Part shown: piece after piece, positions 56,344-64,000 of the stretch | How positions within the stretch are numbered: position 1 is the stretch's first letter | Layout: every line of letters begins with the position of its first letter | Source: Kalymmatonema hyalinum WJT4-NPBG1 | GTDB lineage: Bacteria; Cyanobacteriota; Cyanobacteriia; Cyanobacteriales; Nostocaceae | Reading direction: 5' to 3' | NCBI GenBank assembly: GCA_019359075.1 | Contig: JAHHIB010000033.1 | Span: 1 to 64,000 of the forward strand | DNA: 64,000 nucleotides | The notes under the pieces: model-generated | The model's input: only the letters and a program-made list of their open reading frames with translations | What the model was told of the DNA's origin: nothing | Database searches by the model: none | Position numbers and translations under genes: made by a program

Positions 56344-57081
56344 ACTCCCCTGGCTGTTAAGATTTCGCTACGCTCATCTTAACGAAAAGCCAGGGGATTC
56401 TTGGTTCGTCCAGCAAGCCGTAAACCTTCGTGTCCCTATTCCCAGTCGCCGACTGGTACACGGGCAATATCTAAACCAAACATCCGTCGTGTAGTTGACC
56501 AAATGTTGAGCCAGTTCACGAAAGACCTAGAGGGCATCTGTCCCCAAGCTTTCAGGTACTTTGTTGAGAGTGCCTTAGTAGCGTGTTCCTCTCTTTTCCC
56601 TACGTTCCAGCGTGCCCCGCCGTACGCTGTTGTTTAAGTTGTTTCTTTTCTAGGTTCACGCGCAACTTATTAGGTAGCGACTGGGTTTTTTAGGAGGACT
56701 TTCCCTACCCTCCGAGCATTTTTGTTTCCTAGCCAGTCGTGTGGAGACACCCCAGGTTTGTATAGTCACGTGCTAGCGGATATTCTACCTGTGCTATAGT
56801 TTTAGTATAGCGGTTGGTTCTAGAGATGGCAACAGGAAAAGGCAAAAAAAGGGTAAGAAATATTCCGGTTTTACATGACCAACCAAAAAGAAAACATACG
56901 ATTTGGTTAACAGACGATGCATGGTACTCGGTGCAAGAATTAGCCGTAAAACAAAAAGTTAGCGCTAGCGAATACCTTGAAGAGTTAATTAGAAAACATT
57001 GCATCACGCGTTAGCAAAGCCTACGTCGTGGTTTTCATCCCTGGGCTAAAGCCACAGGGTTTTCAACCTACCCTTTATAAG
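56344..57081 (+). mobile_element. IS200/IS605-like element carrying only a ribbon-helix-helix gene
   Basis: A 738-bp element inserted directly 3' of TTGAC (56339-56343). The left end forms a hairpin (CCCCTGGCT / AGCCAGGGG with an inner TTAAGAT / ATCTTAA pair); the right end has the imperfect hairpin CCCTGGGCTAAAGCCACAGGG followed by TTTTCAACCTACC. There is no target duplication and no terminal inverted repeat, as expected for IS200/IS605 single-strand transposition. Boundaries come from the old IS4-like frame that resumes exactly at 57082. The interior holds one gene (56826-57014) and no tnpA or tnpB. Confidence 0.8.
56826..57014 (+). CDS. Ribbon-helix-helix (CopG-like) small protein
   Basis: A 62-residue basic protein. 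The N-terminus is Lys/Arg-rich (GKGKKRVRNIPV); then a strand HTIWLTDDAWYSV, helix QELAVKQKV and helix SASEYLEELIRKH match the ribbon-helix-helix pattern of small dimeric DNA-binding proteins. The ATG at 56826 is chosen over a TTG at 56814. It is the only gene of the IS200/IS605-like element. It might regulate transposition, act as an antitoxin-like factor, or be a passenger; no partner gene is present. A TATAGT/TATAGC-rich segment upstream may be the promoter. Confidence 0.75.
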   Translation: MATGKGKKRVRNIPVLHDQPKRKHTIWLTDDAWYSVQELAVKQKVSASEYLEELIRKHCITR

Positions 57082-57212
57082 TTTATGGTCGAAAGATTCG
57101 ATGCAAGATGTGCTATTCCTTATCTTCCCCCCGTAAACGGGGGGATAGAGGTCGATGTGAGGAAGGGTGTTGTCGAAATTGTGAATAATTAATTAACAGA
57201 ACCTGATATTAT

Positions 57213-58214
57213 TCAAGCAGCAGCTTGAAACTCTCCGATCATTTTTACTTCTGGTTCTAATACAACAGACCAATGTTCTTGTACCTGATGCTGGACATGA
57301 CGGATGAGATTGAAAATATCCCAAGCGCTAGCCCCACCACAGTTGACGATAAAATTAGCATGGCGTTGTGCAACTTGCGCTTTGCCAATTTGGTAGCCTT
57401 TCAAACCGGTTTGTTCAATTAACCAGCCAGCGGCGTAAGGTTTGGGATTACGGAACACGCTGCCACAACTGGGCAAGTGATAAGGTTGAGTATTCAGTCG
57501 ATGCTGTTTGTGCTGTTTGGTAGCTGCCAAAACTTGGGCTGGATCTGCCCCAGGTTGAAGTTGAAAAGTGGCTTGGGTGACGATGCGATCGCTTCCTTGC
57601 AGATTCGAGGTGCGGTATCTGTAGCTCAACTGTTCCTGGCTGACAGTTTCCAAAGTACCATTAGGTAAAACTACCTCAGCACTGACTAATATATCTGCGA
57701 TACAACTATTATGTGCCCCTGCATTCATAACTACAGCACCCCCAATTGTTCCAGGGATACCAACAGCCCACTCGAATCCTTGCCATCCTTGCTCTGCTGC
57801 TTGCCATGCAATAGCTGGAATTGGTTCTCCTGCTGCTACAGTTAATCGACCTGTTTGCGAATCGAAATGGCTATGGCGCAGATGGCGAGTCACTATCACT
57901 AAACCTGAGATTCCACAATCACTTACGAGCAAGTTAGAACCTGAACCTAGTACCGTAACTGGCAGTTCATGTATTTTCGCATACTGAATACTGGCTTGCA
58001 TAGCCTCCAGATTCCGAGGAGCAACACACCACTGAGCAGGTCCACCAACCCTGTAAGAAGTATACGTTGCTAGAGAGACTTGGGATTTAATAACGCAATC
58101 AGTACCGGGTAAATAAATTTCCTTACTTTCGATGGAATTATTAGATGTTAGTTGTCTGGTGTTTGTCATGCCAGAAACTTTGCAGACATTAGCAACTGCC
58201 TGGGAGATAGTCAT
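57213..58214 (-). CDS. murB: UDP-N-acetylenolpyruvoylglucosamine reductase
   Basis: A 333-residue FAD enzyme reducing enolpyruvyl-UDP-GlcNAc to UDP-MurNAc in peptidoglycan synthesis. Seen: [12 protein letters not shown]-phosphate loop [28 protein letters not shown], the catalytic Ser in SCGSVFRNP and a C-terminal Glu in EPEVKMIG. Residues 1-40 are a polar extension not shared by compact MurB proteins. It follows murC on the same strand after 154 bases, the standard cyanobacterial order. Confidence 0.96.
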   Translation of the reverse strand: MTISQAVANVCKVSGMTNTRQLTSNNSIESKEIYLPGTDCVIKSQVSLATYTSYRVGGPAQWCVAPRNLEAMQASIQYAKIHELPVTVLGSGSNLLVSDCGISGLVIVTRHLRHSHFDSQTGRLTVAAGEPIPAIAWQAAEQGWQGFEWAVGIPGTIGGAVVMNAGAHNSCIADILVSAEVVLPNGTLETVSQEQLSYRYRTSNLQGSDRIVTQATFQLQPGADPAQVLAATKQHKQHRLNTQPYHLPSCGSVFRNPKPYAAGWLIEQTGLKGYQIGKAQVAQRHANFIVNCGGASAWDIFNLIRHVQHQVQEHWSVVLEPEVKMIGEFQAAA

Positions 58215-58368
58215 ATTTTCTAGAATGAGCTAAATTTTGATGTTTATATGCCGTAAAAATACGACAACAGCGAGAAGCAATGTAACTATTGCTAGACGGA
58301 CACTATGCACTTAAGGGAAATAATCTTGCATAAAGCAGAACTCCCTCTTATTGCGTAAGTCATCTTCC

Positions 58369-59832
58369 TTAGGAAGTTGCCTCAACTGGCGGGCATAGTG
58401 TCGCCATGACTTCGGGAATCACTTGATTGAGATTCCCTGCTCCCAGAAACAGTGCTAAGTCTCCACGGTGCAGAGTTTGCTGCAAGTACTCGCAAACTGA
58501 GGCTAAAGTTGGTTGGTACATCACCTGTGAGTGCTGTTTAGCCACTTCACTGGCTAGTTTTTCACCACTGACTTGCCCCAAATCTGGCTCGCCTGCACTG
58601 TAAATGTCAGTGAGGACAACTAAATCAGCATGACTAAACGATTGAGCAAATTCCTCCAGAAAGGTGAGTGTGCGGGTATAGCGATGGGGTTGGAAGATGG
58701 CAACGACTCTCTGGTGTAATCTTGCCTGTAGACGTGCAGCAGCGAGAGTAGCGCGAATTTCACTGGGATGATGGGCGTAGTCGTCAATAAAAGTGATGCC
58801 ATTAGCTTCACCCCGGAATTCAAAACGTCGTCTTGCCCCTTCAAAGCTAGCAAGACCCTTCGCAATTTCTCCAAATTCTAACCCCAATATCCGACCAACC
58901 GCCACTGCTGATAAAGCATTGCTGAGGTTGTGCTTACTCAGTAAGCGCAAATTTAACACGCCCAGAGCCTTGCCTCTTTCCCAAACAAGAGCTGTGGTAC
59001 CATCGGCTCTATAATCTACGTTGGTGACGCTGTAGTCAGCGCCAGTATCAGGATACAAGCTGTAGGTAATCGTGGGTTGTAAGCGATCGCGTACCGTAGC
59101 GCAATCAATGCTGCCTATCAAAGTTTTACAGCCTTTGGCAAATGTCTGAAAAGTTTGAACCACTTCCTCTAACGTGTCGTAGTGGTCAGGGTGGTCTAAT
59201 TCTATGTTGGTGATAATGCCTATTTCGGGAGTATGTTTGACCAGCGATCCATCTGATTCATCTGCTTCTGCCACTAAATATCGACTTTGCCCGATTCGGG
59301 CATTGCCTGACCAAGCATTGACTTCTCCACCTACTAAAATCGTTGGATCAACACCTGCTTCAAGTAGCATATACCCAATCATACTACTCGTTGTCGTTTT
59401 ACCGTGGGTTCCTGCTACAGCAATGCTCTCATATTCAGCGATTAACGCTGCTAGTACATCAGACCGATGAAAAATTGGGCAACCCAATTCTAATGCAGCT
59501 TTGTACTCTAAATTAGTTGTGTTAATTGCTGTCGAACAAATAACTTGAGGCAGTTTTGCTTGCTCAAAAGCTGGTAATTCTTCTTGAGTGTTTACTACTA
59601 CTCCATTAGGCTGAGAAAAAGAACGAAAGAACTCGATATTACTTGCCTCTTGCTTGCCAAAAATATGAGTTCCGATAGATTCTAATTGTCGGGTAATCTG
59701 GTTAAGACGAATGTCCGATCCTGATACTGGCAGATTGCGCTTTGCTAGCACATAAGCTAAAGCAGACATACCTATGCCGCCAATACCAATGAAATGGAAT
59801 GGTCTACCACTAAAGTCTACAGTATTTTTCAT
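58369..59832 (-). CDS. murC: UDP-N-acetylmuramate-L-alanine ligase
   Basis: A 487-residue Mur ligase adding L-Ala to UDP-MurNAc. The N-terminal UDP-binding loop is HFIGIGGIGMSALA, the ATP P-loop is AGTHGKTTTSSM, and the central segment contains DHPDHYDT and DDYAHHPSEI. The ATG at 59832 is preceded by AGGA at suitable spacing; a GTG at 59853 is the longer alternative. It is the first gene of the murC-murB pair and divergent from nadD. Confidence 0.97.
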   Translation of the reverse strand: MKNTVDFSGRPFHFIGIGGIGMSALAYVLAKRNLPVSGSDIRLNQITRQLESIGTHIFGKQEASNIEFFRSFSQPNGVVVNTQEELPAFEQAKLPQVICSTAINTTNLEYKAALELGCPIFHRSDVLAALIAEYESIAVAGTHGKTTTSSMIGYMLLEAGVDPTILVGGEVNAWSGNARIGQSRYLVAEADESDGSLVKHTPEIGIITNIELDHPDHYDTLEEVVQTFQTFAKGCKTLIGSIDCATVRDRLQPTITYSLYPDTGADYSVTNVDYRADGTTALVWERGKALGVLNLRLLSKHNLSNALSAVAVGRILGLEFGEIAKGLASFEGARRRFEFRGEANGITFIDDYAHHPSEIRATLAAARLQARLHQRVVAIFQPHRYTRTLTFLEEFAQSFSHADLVVLTDIYSAGEPDLGQVSGEKLASEVAKQHSQVMYQPTLASVCEYLQQTLHRGDLALFLGAGNLNQVIPEVMATLCPPVEATS

Positions 59833-60171
59833 TGATTTTTCCTCTATCACCACACCACAGAATCATCCTAAATGACACGCGTATCATAACAGGAATTCAA
59901 TTTTTACCGATACCACCTCTGTATACTTTTCATTATTGATAAGTTGATTTTTTGGCTCTTGTTTTTTCATTCAAATCGATTTTACCCTTGTTAGTGATTT
60001 TTTCTCTTTCTGAACAGATATATTATGTTTATTCGGAATATTTCTGCCAGATCGGGAAACAAATCATTGTAACTGAAAATACATATTTTTGGGTCATTTG
60101 CTAGAACTTGCTACAATGGTAAATTCGTAGATAAAGTTCTTTTCAATTGCATAAAGCTTGGACGTGAGTGG
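59833..60171. other. Divergent promoter region murC / nadD
   Basis: A 339-base AT-rich spacer that must carry promoters for murC and nadD. No clear operator or hairpin was identified. The nadD leader has no strong ribosome binding site apart from GAGTGG adjacent to the ATG. Confidence 0.4.
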
Positions 60172-60789
60172 ATGCAACGATTGGCAATTTTTGGTGGCAC
60201 TTTTGATCCAATTCATTGGGGACACCTTGTCTTAGCACAGACAGCATTGCATCAAGTATCTCTAGAACAAGTGATTTGGGTGCCTTCACAAAATCCTCCT
60301 CATAAACAGGCGGCTTTATTTGAACATCGAGTCGAGATGGTCCAACGAGCGATCGCAGACAACCCGGGGTTTACTGTATCACTAGTTGAGAAAAGTCGTG
60401 GAGCTTCTTATGCGATCAACACCCTGATTAACTTGTCTGCTGAGTACCCCAATACTCACTGGTACTGGATTGTTGGTTTGGATACATTTCAAACCTTACC
60501 TCGTTGGTATCGTGGACAAGAATTAGCACAATTGTGTGATTGGTTAATTGCACCCCGACTACCAGGTGGTGAGAATATAGCTCAAAGTGAGTTAATCTGC
60601 AAGGAAGTGGAACAAAAACTGACACAACAGACAGTCAGCATACAGTGGCACTTATTGAATATCCCTTTAGTAGGGCTTTCGTCAAGTCTCATTCGTAACC
60701 TTTGCCGCGATGGCCAATCAATTCGCTACTTAGTCCCAGAATCAGTCAGGCTTTATATTGAAAATCACAACCTGTATACAAACGGGTAG
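60172..60789 (+). CDS. nadD: Nicotinate-nucleotide adenylyltransferase
   Basis: A 205-residue nucleotidyltransferase of NAD synthesis, joining nicotinate mononucleotide and ATP. The N-terminal GGTFDPIHWGH has the HxGH motif at residues 15-18; VPSQNPPHK is the second substrate segment and SSSLIRNL the C-terminal (I)SST/SxxR motif. Length is normal. It precedes gap2 by 124 bases. Confidence 0.95.
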   Translation: MQRLAIFGGTFDPIHWGHLVLAQTALHQVSLEQVIWVPSQNPPHKQAALFEHRVEMVQRAIADNPGFTVSLVEKSRGASYAINTLINLSAEYPNTHWYWIVGLDTFQTLPRWYRGQELAQLCDWLIAPRLPGGENIAQSELICKEVEQKLTQQTVSIQWHLLNIPLVGLSSSLIRNLCRDGQSIRYLVPESVRLYIENHNLYTNG

Positions 60790-60913
60790 GAAGAAAATAT
60801 TTATTTTTTTGAGAATCTAACACTTTATAGTTATAAATACTCCCCCCTTTGCGGTATGATCTGGGTCATTAGTAGGATTTTGTAAGGTCTAAATATACAG
60901 AGGGCAAGACGCT

Positions 60914-61930
60914 GTGATTAGAGTTGCAATTAACGGTTTCGGGCGCATCGGGCGTAACTTTGCACGTTGTTGGTTAGGTAGACAAAATAGTAATATCGAC
61001 CTCGTCGCTATTAATGACACATCTGACCCTAGAACCAACGCTCACTTGCTGAAGTATGACTCGATGCTAGGCAAGTTAAAGAATGATGACATTAGTGCCG
61101 ATGATAACTCTATCATCGTTAACGGTAAGACCATTAAGTGTGTATCTGACCGCAACCCAGAAAACTTGCCCTGGAAAGACTGGGAAATTGACTTAATTAT
61201 TGAAGCAACAGGGGTTTTCACTTCCAAAGAAGGGGCAACCAAGCATATCAACGCTGGTGCTAAGAAGGTGCTGATCACCGCTCCTGGCAAGAACGAAGAT
61301 GGGACTTTTGTGATTGGCGTGAATCATCGCGACTATGACCACGAAAAACACAACGTCATCAGTAACGCCAGTTGTACAACCAACTGCTTAGCTCCCATTG
61401 CTAAGGTGTTGCACGAAAAATTTGGTATTATCAAAGGCACGATGACCACCACCCACAGCTATACTGGTGACCAACGCCTGCTAGACGCGTCTCACCGGGA
61501 TGTACGGCGGGCACGTGCTGCAGCGATCAACATTGTGCCTACCTCCACTGGTGCGGCAAAAGCTGTAGCGCTGGTACTACCAGATCTCAAAGGCAAGCTG
61601 AATGGTGTGGCGTTGCGCGTACCCACGCCAAACGTTTCTATGGTCGATTTTGTCATACAGGTTGAAAGACCCACTATTACTGAGGAAGTCAACCAAGCCC
61701 TTAAAGATGCCTCTCAAGGTGAACTTAAAGGCATTTTGGACTACAGCGAACTACCCCTGGTCTCATCCGATTATCAAGGTACTGATGCCTCTTCCGTTGT
61801 CGATGCCAACTTGACGTTTGTCATGGGTGGTGACTTAGTCAAAGTCATGGCTTGGTATGACAACGAGTGGGGCTACAGCCAACGAGTTCTTGACTTGGCA
61901 GAGTTAGTCGCCGAAAAATGGGTTAAATAA
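60914..61930 (+). CDS. gap2: Glyceraldehyde-3-phosphate dehydrogenase, Gap2 type
   Basis: A 338-residue GAPDH starting at GTG. The Rossmann start is [10 protein letters not shown]; catalytic C154 is in SNASCTTNC and H182 in [30 protein letters not shown] and the [20 protein letters not shown] stretch match the cyanobacterial Gap2/chloroplast GapA class, which uses NADPH or NADH in the Calvin cycle. A hairpin follows the stop. The nearby mur and nad genes are usual cyanobacterial neighbours. Confidence 0.95.
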   Translation: MIRVAINGFGRIGRNFARCWLGRQNSNIDLVAINDTSDPRTNAHLLKYDSMLGKLKNDDISADDNSIIVNGKTIKCVSDRNPENLPWKDWEIDLIIEATGVFTSKEGATKHINAGAKKVLITAPGKNEDGTFVIGVNHRDYDHEKHNVISNASCTTNCLAPIAKVLHEKFGIIKGTMTTTHSYTGDQRLLDASHRDVRRARAAAINIVPTSTGAAKAVALVLPDLKGKLNGVALRVPTPNVSMVDFVIQVERPTITEEVNQALKDASQGELKGILDYSELPLVSSDYQGTDASSVVDANLTFVMGGDLVKVMAWYDNEWGYSQRVLDLAELVAEKWVK

Positions 61931-61937
61931 AGAGCCA

Positions 61938-61973
61938 TTTGTCCTTTGTCATTTGTGATTGGCAAAGGACAAA
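61938..61973. repeat. Inverted repeat between gap2 and thiL
   Basis: TTTGTCCTTTG (61938-61948) pairs perfectly with CAAAGGACAAA (61963-61973), an 11-bp stem with a 14-base loop, flanked by A-rich sequence. It lies between two convergent genes. A weak bidirectional terminator is possible, though the + strand lacks a T-tract. Confidence 0.55.
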
Positions 61974-61990
61974 AAACAAAGAACAAGGGA

Positions 61991-63040
61991 CTAATGATCA
62001 AAATGTTGAAATCCCCGACCAAGTTGTAAATCTTGATCGGGGTATTCTTGTGTTGGGTCATGCAAAATTACTGTTGACTCATCTGTAATTGTGCCGACAA
62101 CAGCCGCGCCATTGCCCATCTGTTGCACAAAAGCATAAGCGAGTTCTTTTGGCAAGCACAGTACTAACTCAAAGTCTTCGCCACCATATAAAGCATATTC
62201 CAGCGCTTGTTCTTTTGTCAGCCACTGATTGAATGCTGTTGGTAAAGGAATTGAAATGAGTTCTACGACAGCACCAACACCACTGGCACGGCAAATTTGC
62301 ACCACAGCATCTGCTAAGCCATCACTGCTATCCATACCAGCTATGCGGATTTGGGATGGTAAAGACGCGTCATGGTGCGTCTCTAGAATTTCCCAGAGAA
62401 TTGGTAAGACATCTAGTCGGGGTAATGGTCTTTGGTGCGCCTGGATCAATGTTGCGCGATCGCTTTCACTGAGGTTTTGCCCTAATTCAGGATGCAGCAG
62501 TAATTTTAAGCCAGCAGATGCAGCCCCGTGAACACCTGTGACAATTATGGCATCTCCCACTTTCGCGCTGTTGCGGCGAATGACACGTAACGGTGAAACT
62601 TGACCAAAAGCACAGATCGCTATCGTGGTTGTGGGCGATCGCACGATATCACCGCCGACAATTGAGGTACTGTACTGTTGCAGGCATTGTGTCATTCCGT
62701 GGTATAATTCCTCTACCCAGCTGACGGAAACATCTCCAGGGAGTCCCAGTCCGACAGTAATTCCTAATGGGGAAGCGCCCATCGCTGCTAAATCTGATAA
62801 GTTAGCAGCAGCAGATCGCCAACCTGCATCTTCCGCAGAAGTTGTAATTTCACTGAAATGGACACCATCAATTAACACATCAGTCGTAACTACCAGAGAT
62901 TGCCCTGGTTCAGTAGGAACCACAGCTCCATCATCTCCGATAATTTCTGGAGGACAATACCGTTGTAATCTTTTTAAAAGACCTTGTTCTCCAATATCTC
63001 GAATTTGTAGAGATGATTGACTTTCTAGGTTCTGTCCCAT
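61991..63040 (-). CDS. thiL: Thiamine-monophosphate kinase
   Basis: A 349-residue PurM-like kinase making thiamine diphosphate from thiamine phosphate and ATP. Seen: GDDGAVVP near the N-terminus, VVTTDVLIDGVHF, the loop DLAAMGASPLG, GGDIVRSP, GVHGAASAG, GMDSSDGLADA and YGGEDFEL. The segment ETHHDASLP is encoded by a 22-base interspersed palindrome (62363-62384) inserted in frame. All metal and ATP motifs are intact, so activity is expected. Confidence 0.95.
   Translation of the reverse strand: MGQNLESQSSLQIRDIGEQGLLKRLQRYCPPEIIGDDGAVVPTEPGQSLVVTTDVLIDGVHFSEITTSAEDAGWRSAAANLSDLAAMGASPLGITVGLGLPGDVSVSWVEELYHGMTQCLQQYSTSIVGGDIVRSPTTTIAICAFGQVSPLRVIRRNSAKVGDAIIVTGVHGAASAGLKLLLHPELGQNLSESDRATLIQAHQRPLPRLDVLPILWEILETHHDASLPSQIRIAGMDSSDGLADAVVQICRASGVGAVVELISIPLPTAFNQWLTKEQALEYALYGGEDFELVLCLPKELAYAFVQQMGNGAAVVGTITDESTVILHDPTQEYPDQDLQLGRGFQHFDH
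62363..62384. repeat. Short palindromic repeat in frame within thiL
   Basis: An AGACGCGTC ATGG TGCGTCTCT palindrome, the same class as the 28-base repeat in the amidase gene (45513-45540). It lies in a loop-coding part upstream of the conserved GMDSSDG motif. Confidence 0.7.
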
Positions 63041-63209
63041 TGTGTATTAGATTTCTTAGAAAAACCAAATCTAGGAATATTTGGAACCACAGCCTGTAGC
63101 AGATCAATGCAAATAAATTAAATGATCTGTAGTTTTATTGGGATTATTCTATAGTTTTGCATTCTAAGTATTTCTCGAATTGATTTCTATGAGAATTTGA
63201 TTTATTTAT

Positions 63210-64000
63210 CTACAAAAATTCCGCAATTCTTTCTACAGCCGTTTGCAACACGTGTGTATTATGTACTAACGCAAAGCGGACATATCCTTCTCCAGATTTG
63301 CCAAAGCCGGCACCGGGTGAGGCAGCTACTCCTGTTTTTTGCACAAGCTGGGTACAAAACTCTACAGAATCTCGACTCCACGGTTCTGGTAATTTTGCCC
63401 AGACATACATGGTTGCCTTGGGAGTCGGAACATACCAACCGATACGATGCAAAGCATTGACAAAGGCATCTCGACGTTGGCGCGAGGTTTCGACAGTCGC
63501 TATCACCCCAGTTTGTGAACCAGTCAAGGCAGCTATAGCGCCGTTTAAAATACCGCGATACTGATTAAAATCAACTGCTGCTTTGATTTGACGTAAAGCA
63601 CGAATCAATTCAGCATTACCGATGGCATAACCAATACGGAAGCCGCCCATATTGTATGATTTGGACAGGGTGAAAAATTCAATTGAGACGCTTTTGTGTG
63701 GGTCAGCTTGCAAAATCGAAGGAGCAAGAGATTGGTAGTTGCCCGAGTTTCCACTTTCTTGAAATACCAAATCTACATAAGGGAAATCGTGAACTAGGAC
63801 GAGATTGTGTTCCTGACAAAAAGCAACGGCTTCTTTAAAGAACGATAAAGGAGCGATTGCGGTGGTGGGATTGTGAGGATAACTTAATATCATCATCCGC
63901 GACTGTGCCAAGACAGGTGCGGGAATATCGGCAAATACGGGTAAAAAATCGTTTTCTGCCAGGATTGGCATTGGGTAAATTTGCCCACTAGCTAAGTGGA
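63210..64000 (-). CDS. PLP-dependent class I/II aminotransferase, 5' end outside window
   Basis: The C-terminal part of a fold-type I aminotransferase (at least 263 codons; the frame is open across the window edge, so the ATG at 63971 is internal). Seen: LSYPHNPTTAIAP (cofactor Asn), HDFPYVDLVF, the PLP lysine in FTLSKSYNMGGFRIGYAIG, and RFALVH near the end. It resembles aspartate/LL-diaminopimelate aminotransferases; which substrate cannot be settled. It lies 169 bases upstream of thiL on the same strand's reading sense. Confidence 0.9.
   Translation of the reverse strand, partial: HLASGQIYPMPILAENDFLPVFADIPAPVLAQSRMMILSYPHNPTTAIAPLSFFKEAVAFCQEHNLVLVHDFPYVDLVFQESGNSGNYQSLAPSILQADPHKSVSIEFFTLSKSYNMGGFRIGYAIGNAELIRALRQIKAAVDFNQYRGILNGAIAALTGSQTGVIATVETSRQRRDAFVNALHRIGWYVPTPKATMYVWAKLPEPWSRDSVEFCTQLVQKTGVAASPGAGFGKSGEGYVRFALVHNTHVLQTAVERIAEFL

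Larger units (their letters stand above)
54594..57113 (+). pseudogene. Old IS4-like transposase copy, split by three insertions
   Basis: Three segments, 54594-54641, 56153-56343 and 57082-57113, match the 5' coding region of the intact-length copy (54740-54955) in order. They are separated by the younger IS copy (54642-56152), and the second piece contains a palindrome (56209-56256); the IS200/IS605-like element (56344-57081) separates the second and third. Joined across the last insertion the old frame reads IALTLWSKDSMQDVL, against IAMSLWSKDSMRDVL in the young copy. Similarity ends near 57113; the rest of the old copy is missing. Confidence 0.85.

Noticed and set aside
57126-57148. CCCCCCG TAAA CGGGGGG hairpin as murB terminator
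   Set aside because: It lacks a T-tract on either strand and sits at the edge of the old IS remnant, so it is more likely a repeat.
1-64000. CRISPR arrays, tRNA, rRNA and tmRNA genes
   Set aside because: No regularly spaced repeats with unique spacers and no cloverleaf-like or rRNA-like sequence were noticed on reading; a tRNA scan would be decisive but could not be run.

Overview
The window is chromosomal DNA of a cyanobacterium, most likely a filamentous heterocyst-forming type (Nostocales; repeat content resembles Scytonema/Brasilonema/Tolypothrix relatives, which is inference). Evidence: a complete psaA-psaB photosystem I operon, a Calvin-cycle type gap2, a cyanobacterial Omp85, KGK and TIGR02587/TIGR02588 family proteins, many copies of the HIP1 octamer GCGATCGC, and heptamer and palindromic interspersed repeats typical of this order.

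Layout. 0-3.6 kb: small membrane and stress proteins (TIGR02588/TIGR02587 pair, CsbD, GlsB/YeaQ type), then a non-coding element with IS200/IS605-like ends. 3.9-12.3 kb: a signalling island with a NarL-type regulator, a four-PAS histidine kinase, an Rcp1-like receiver, two receiver-kinase hybrids, an MpsC/DUF2294 protein and a CheY-like receiver; it looks like a phosphorelay. 12.9-15.9 kb: two adjacent AAA ATPases of unknown job. 16-24.1 kb: GNAT acetyltransferase, threonine dehydratase, KptA, a lipid-A-disaccharide-synthase-like protein, Omp85 and a Ser/Thr kinase. 24.2-27.3 kb: SGNH hydrolase, a solitary DNA methyltransferase, a MazF/PemK toxin-antitoxin pair and a DUF433 gene with a stop at codon 4. 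27.5-32.2 kb: psaA-psaB. 32.8-37.1 kb: Pro/Thr-rich lipoprotein, glutaminase, NHLRC2-like thioredoxin/NHL protein. 37.2-38.6 kb: universal stress protein among wrecked IS630, IS5 and IS701-type transposases. 38.8-46.2 kb: MFS transporter, KGK protein, DUF952 protein, a large DUF4118/PAS hybrid kinase, AtzG-AtzE-like amidase pair. 46.6-53.3 kb: LuxR-type regulator, a 1.6-kb stretch with little but decayed fragments, YbaB, LMW phosphatase, methyltransferase, GAF histidine kinase. 54-57.1 kb: NADPH-FMN reductase followed by a nested pile of mobile elements. 57.2-64 kb: murB, murC, nadD, gap2, thiL and the 3' part of an aminotransferase running off the window.

Most striking is the pile at 54.6-57.1 kb. 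An old IS4-like copy was hit by a second copy of the same family (18-bp ends, 12-bp target duplication), by a 48-bp palindrome, and by a 738-bp element with IS200/IS605-like ends. The old copy's coding frame rejoins exactly across the last element, so its boundaries (56344-57081), its TTGAC target and the absence of target duplication can be read directly. That element carries only a ribbon-helix-helix gene and no tnpA or tnpB. A second element with matching ends lies at 2963-3566. Other themes: short palindromic repeats inserted in frame into glsA, the amidase and thiL, and a MITE-like inverted repeat whose end supplies the start codon of a GNAT gene. No tRNA, rRNA or CRISPR array was seen.
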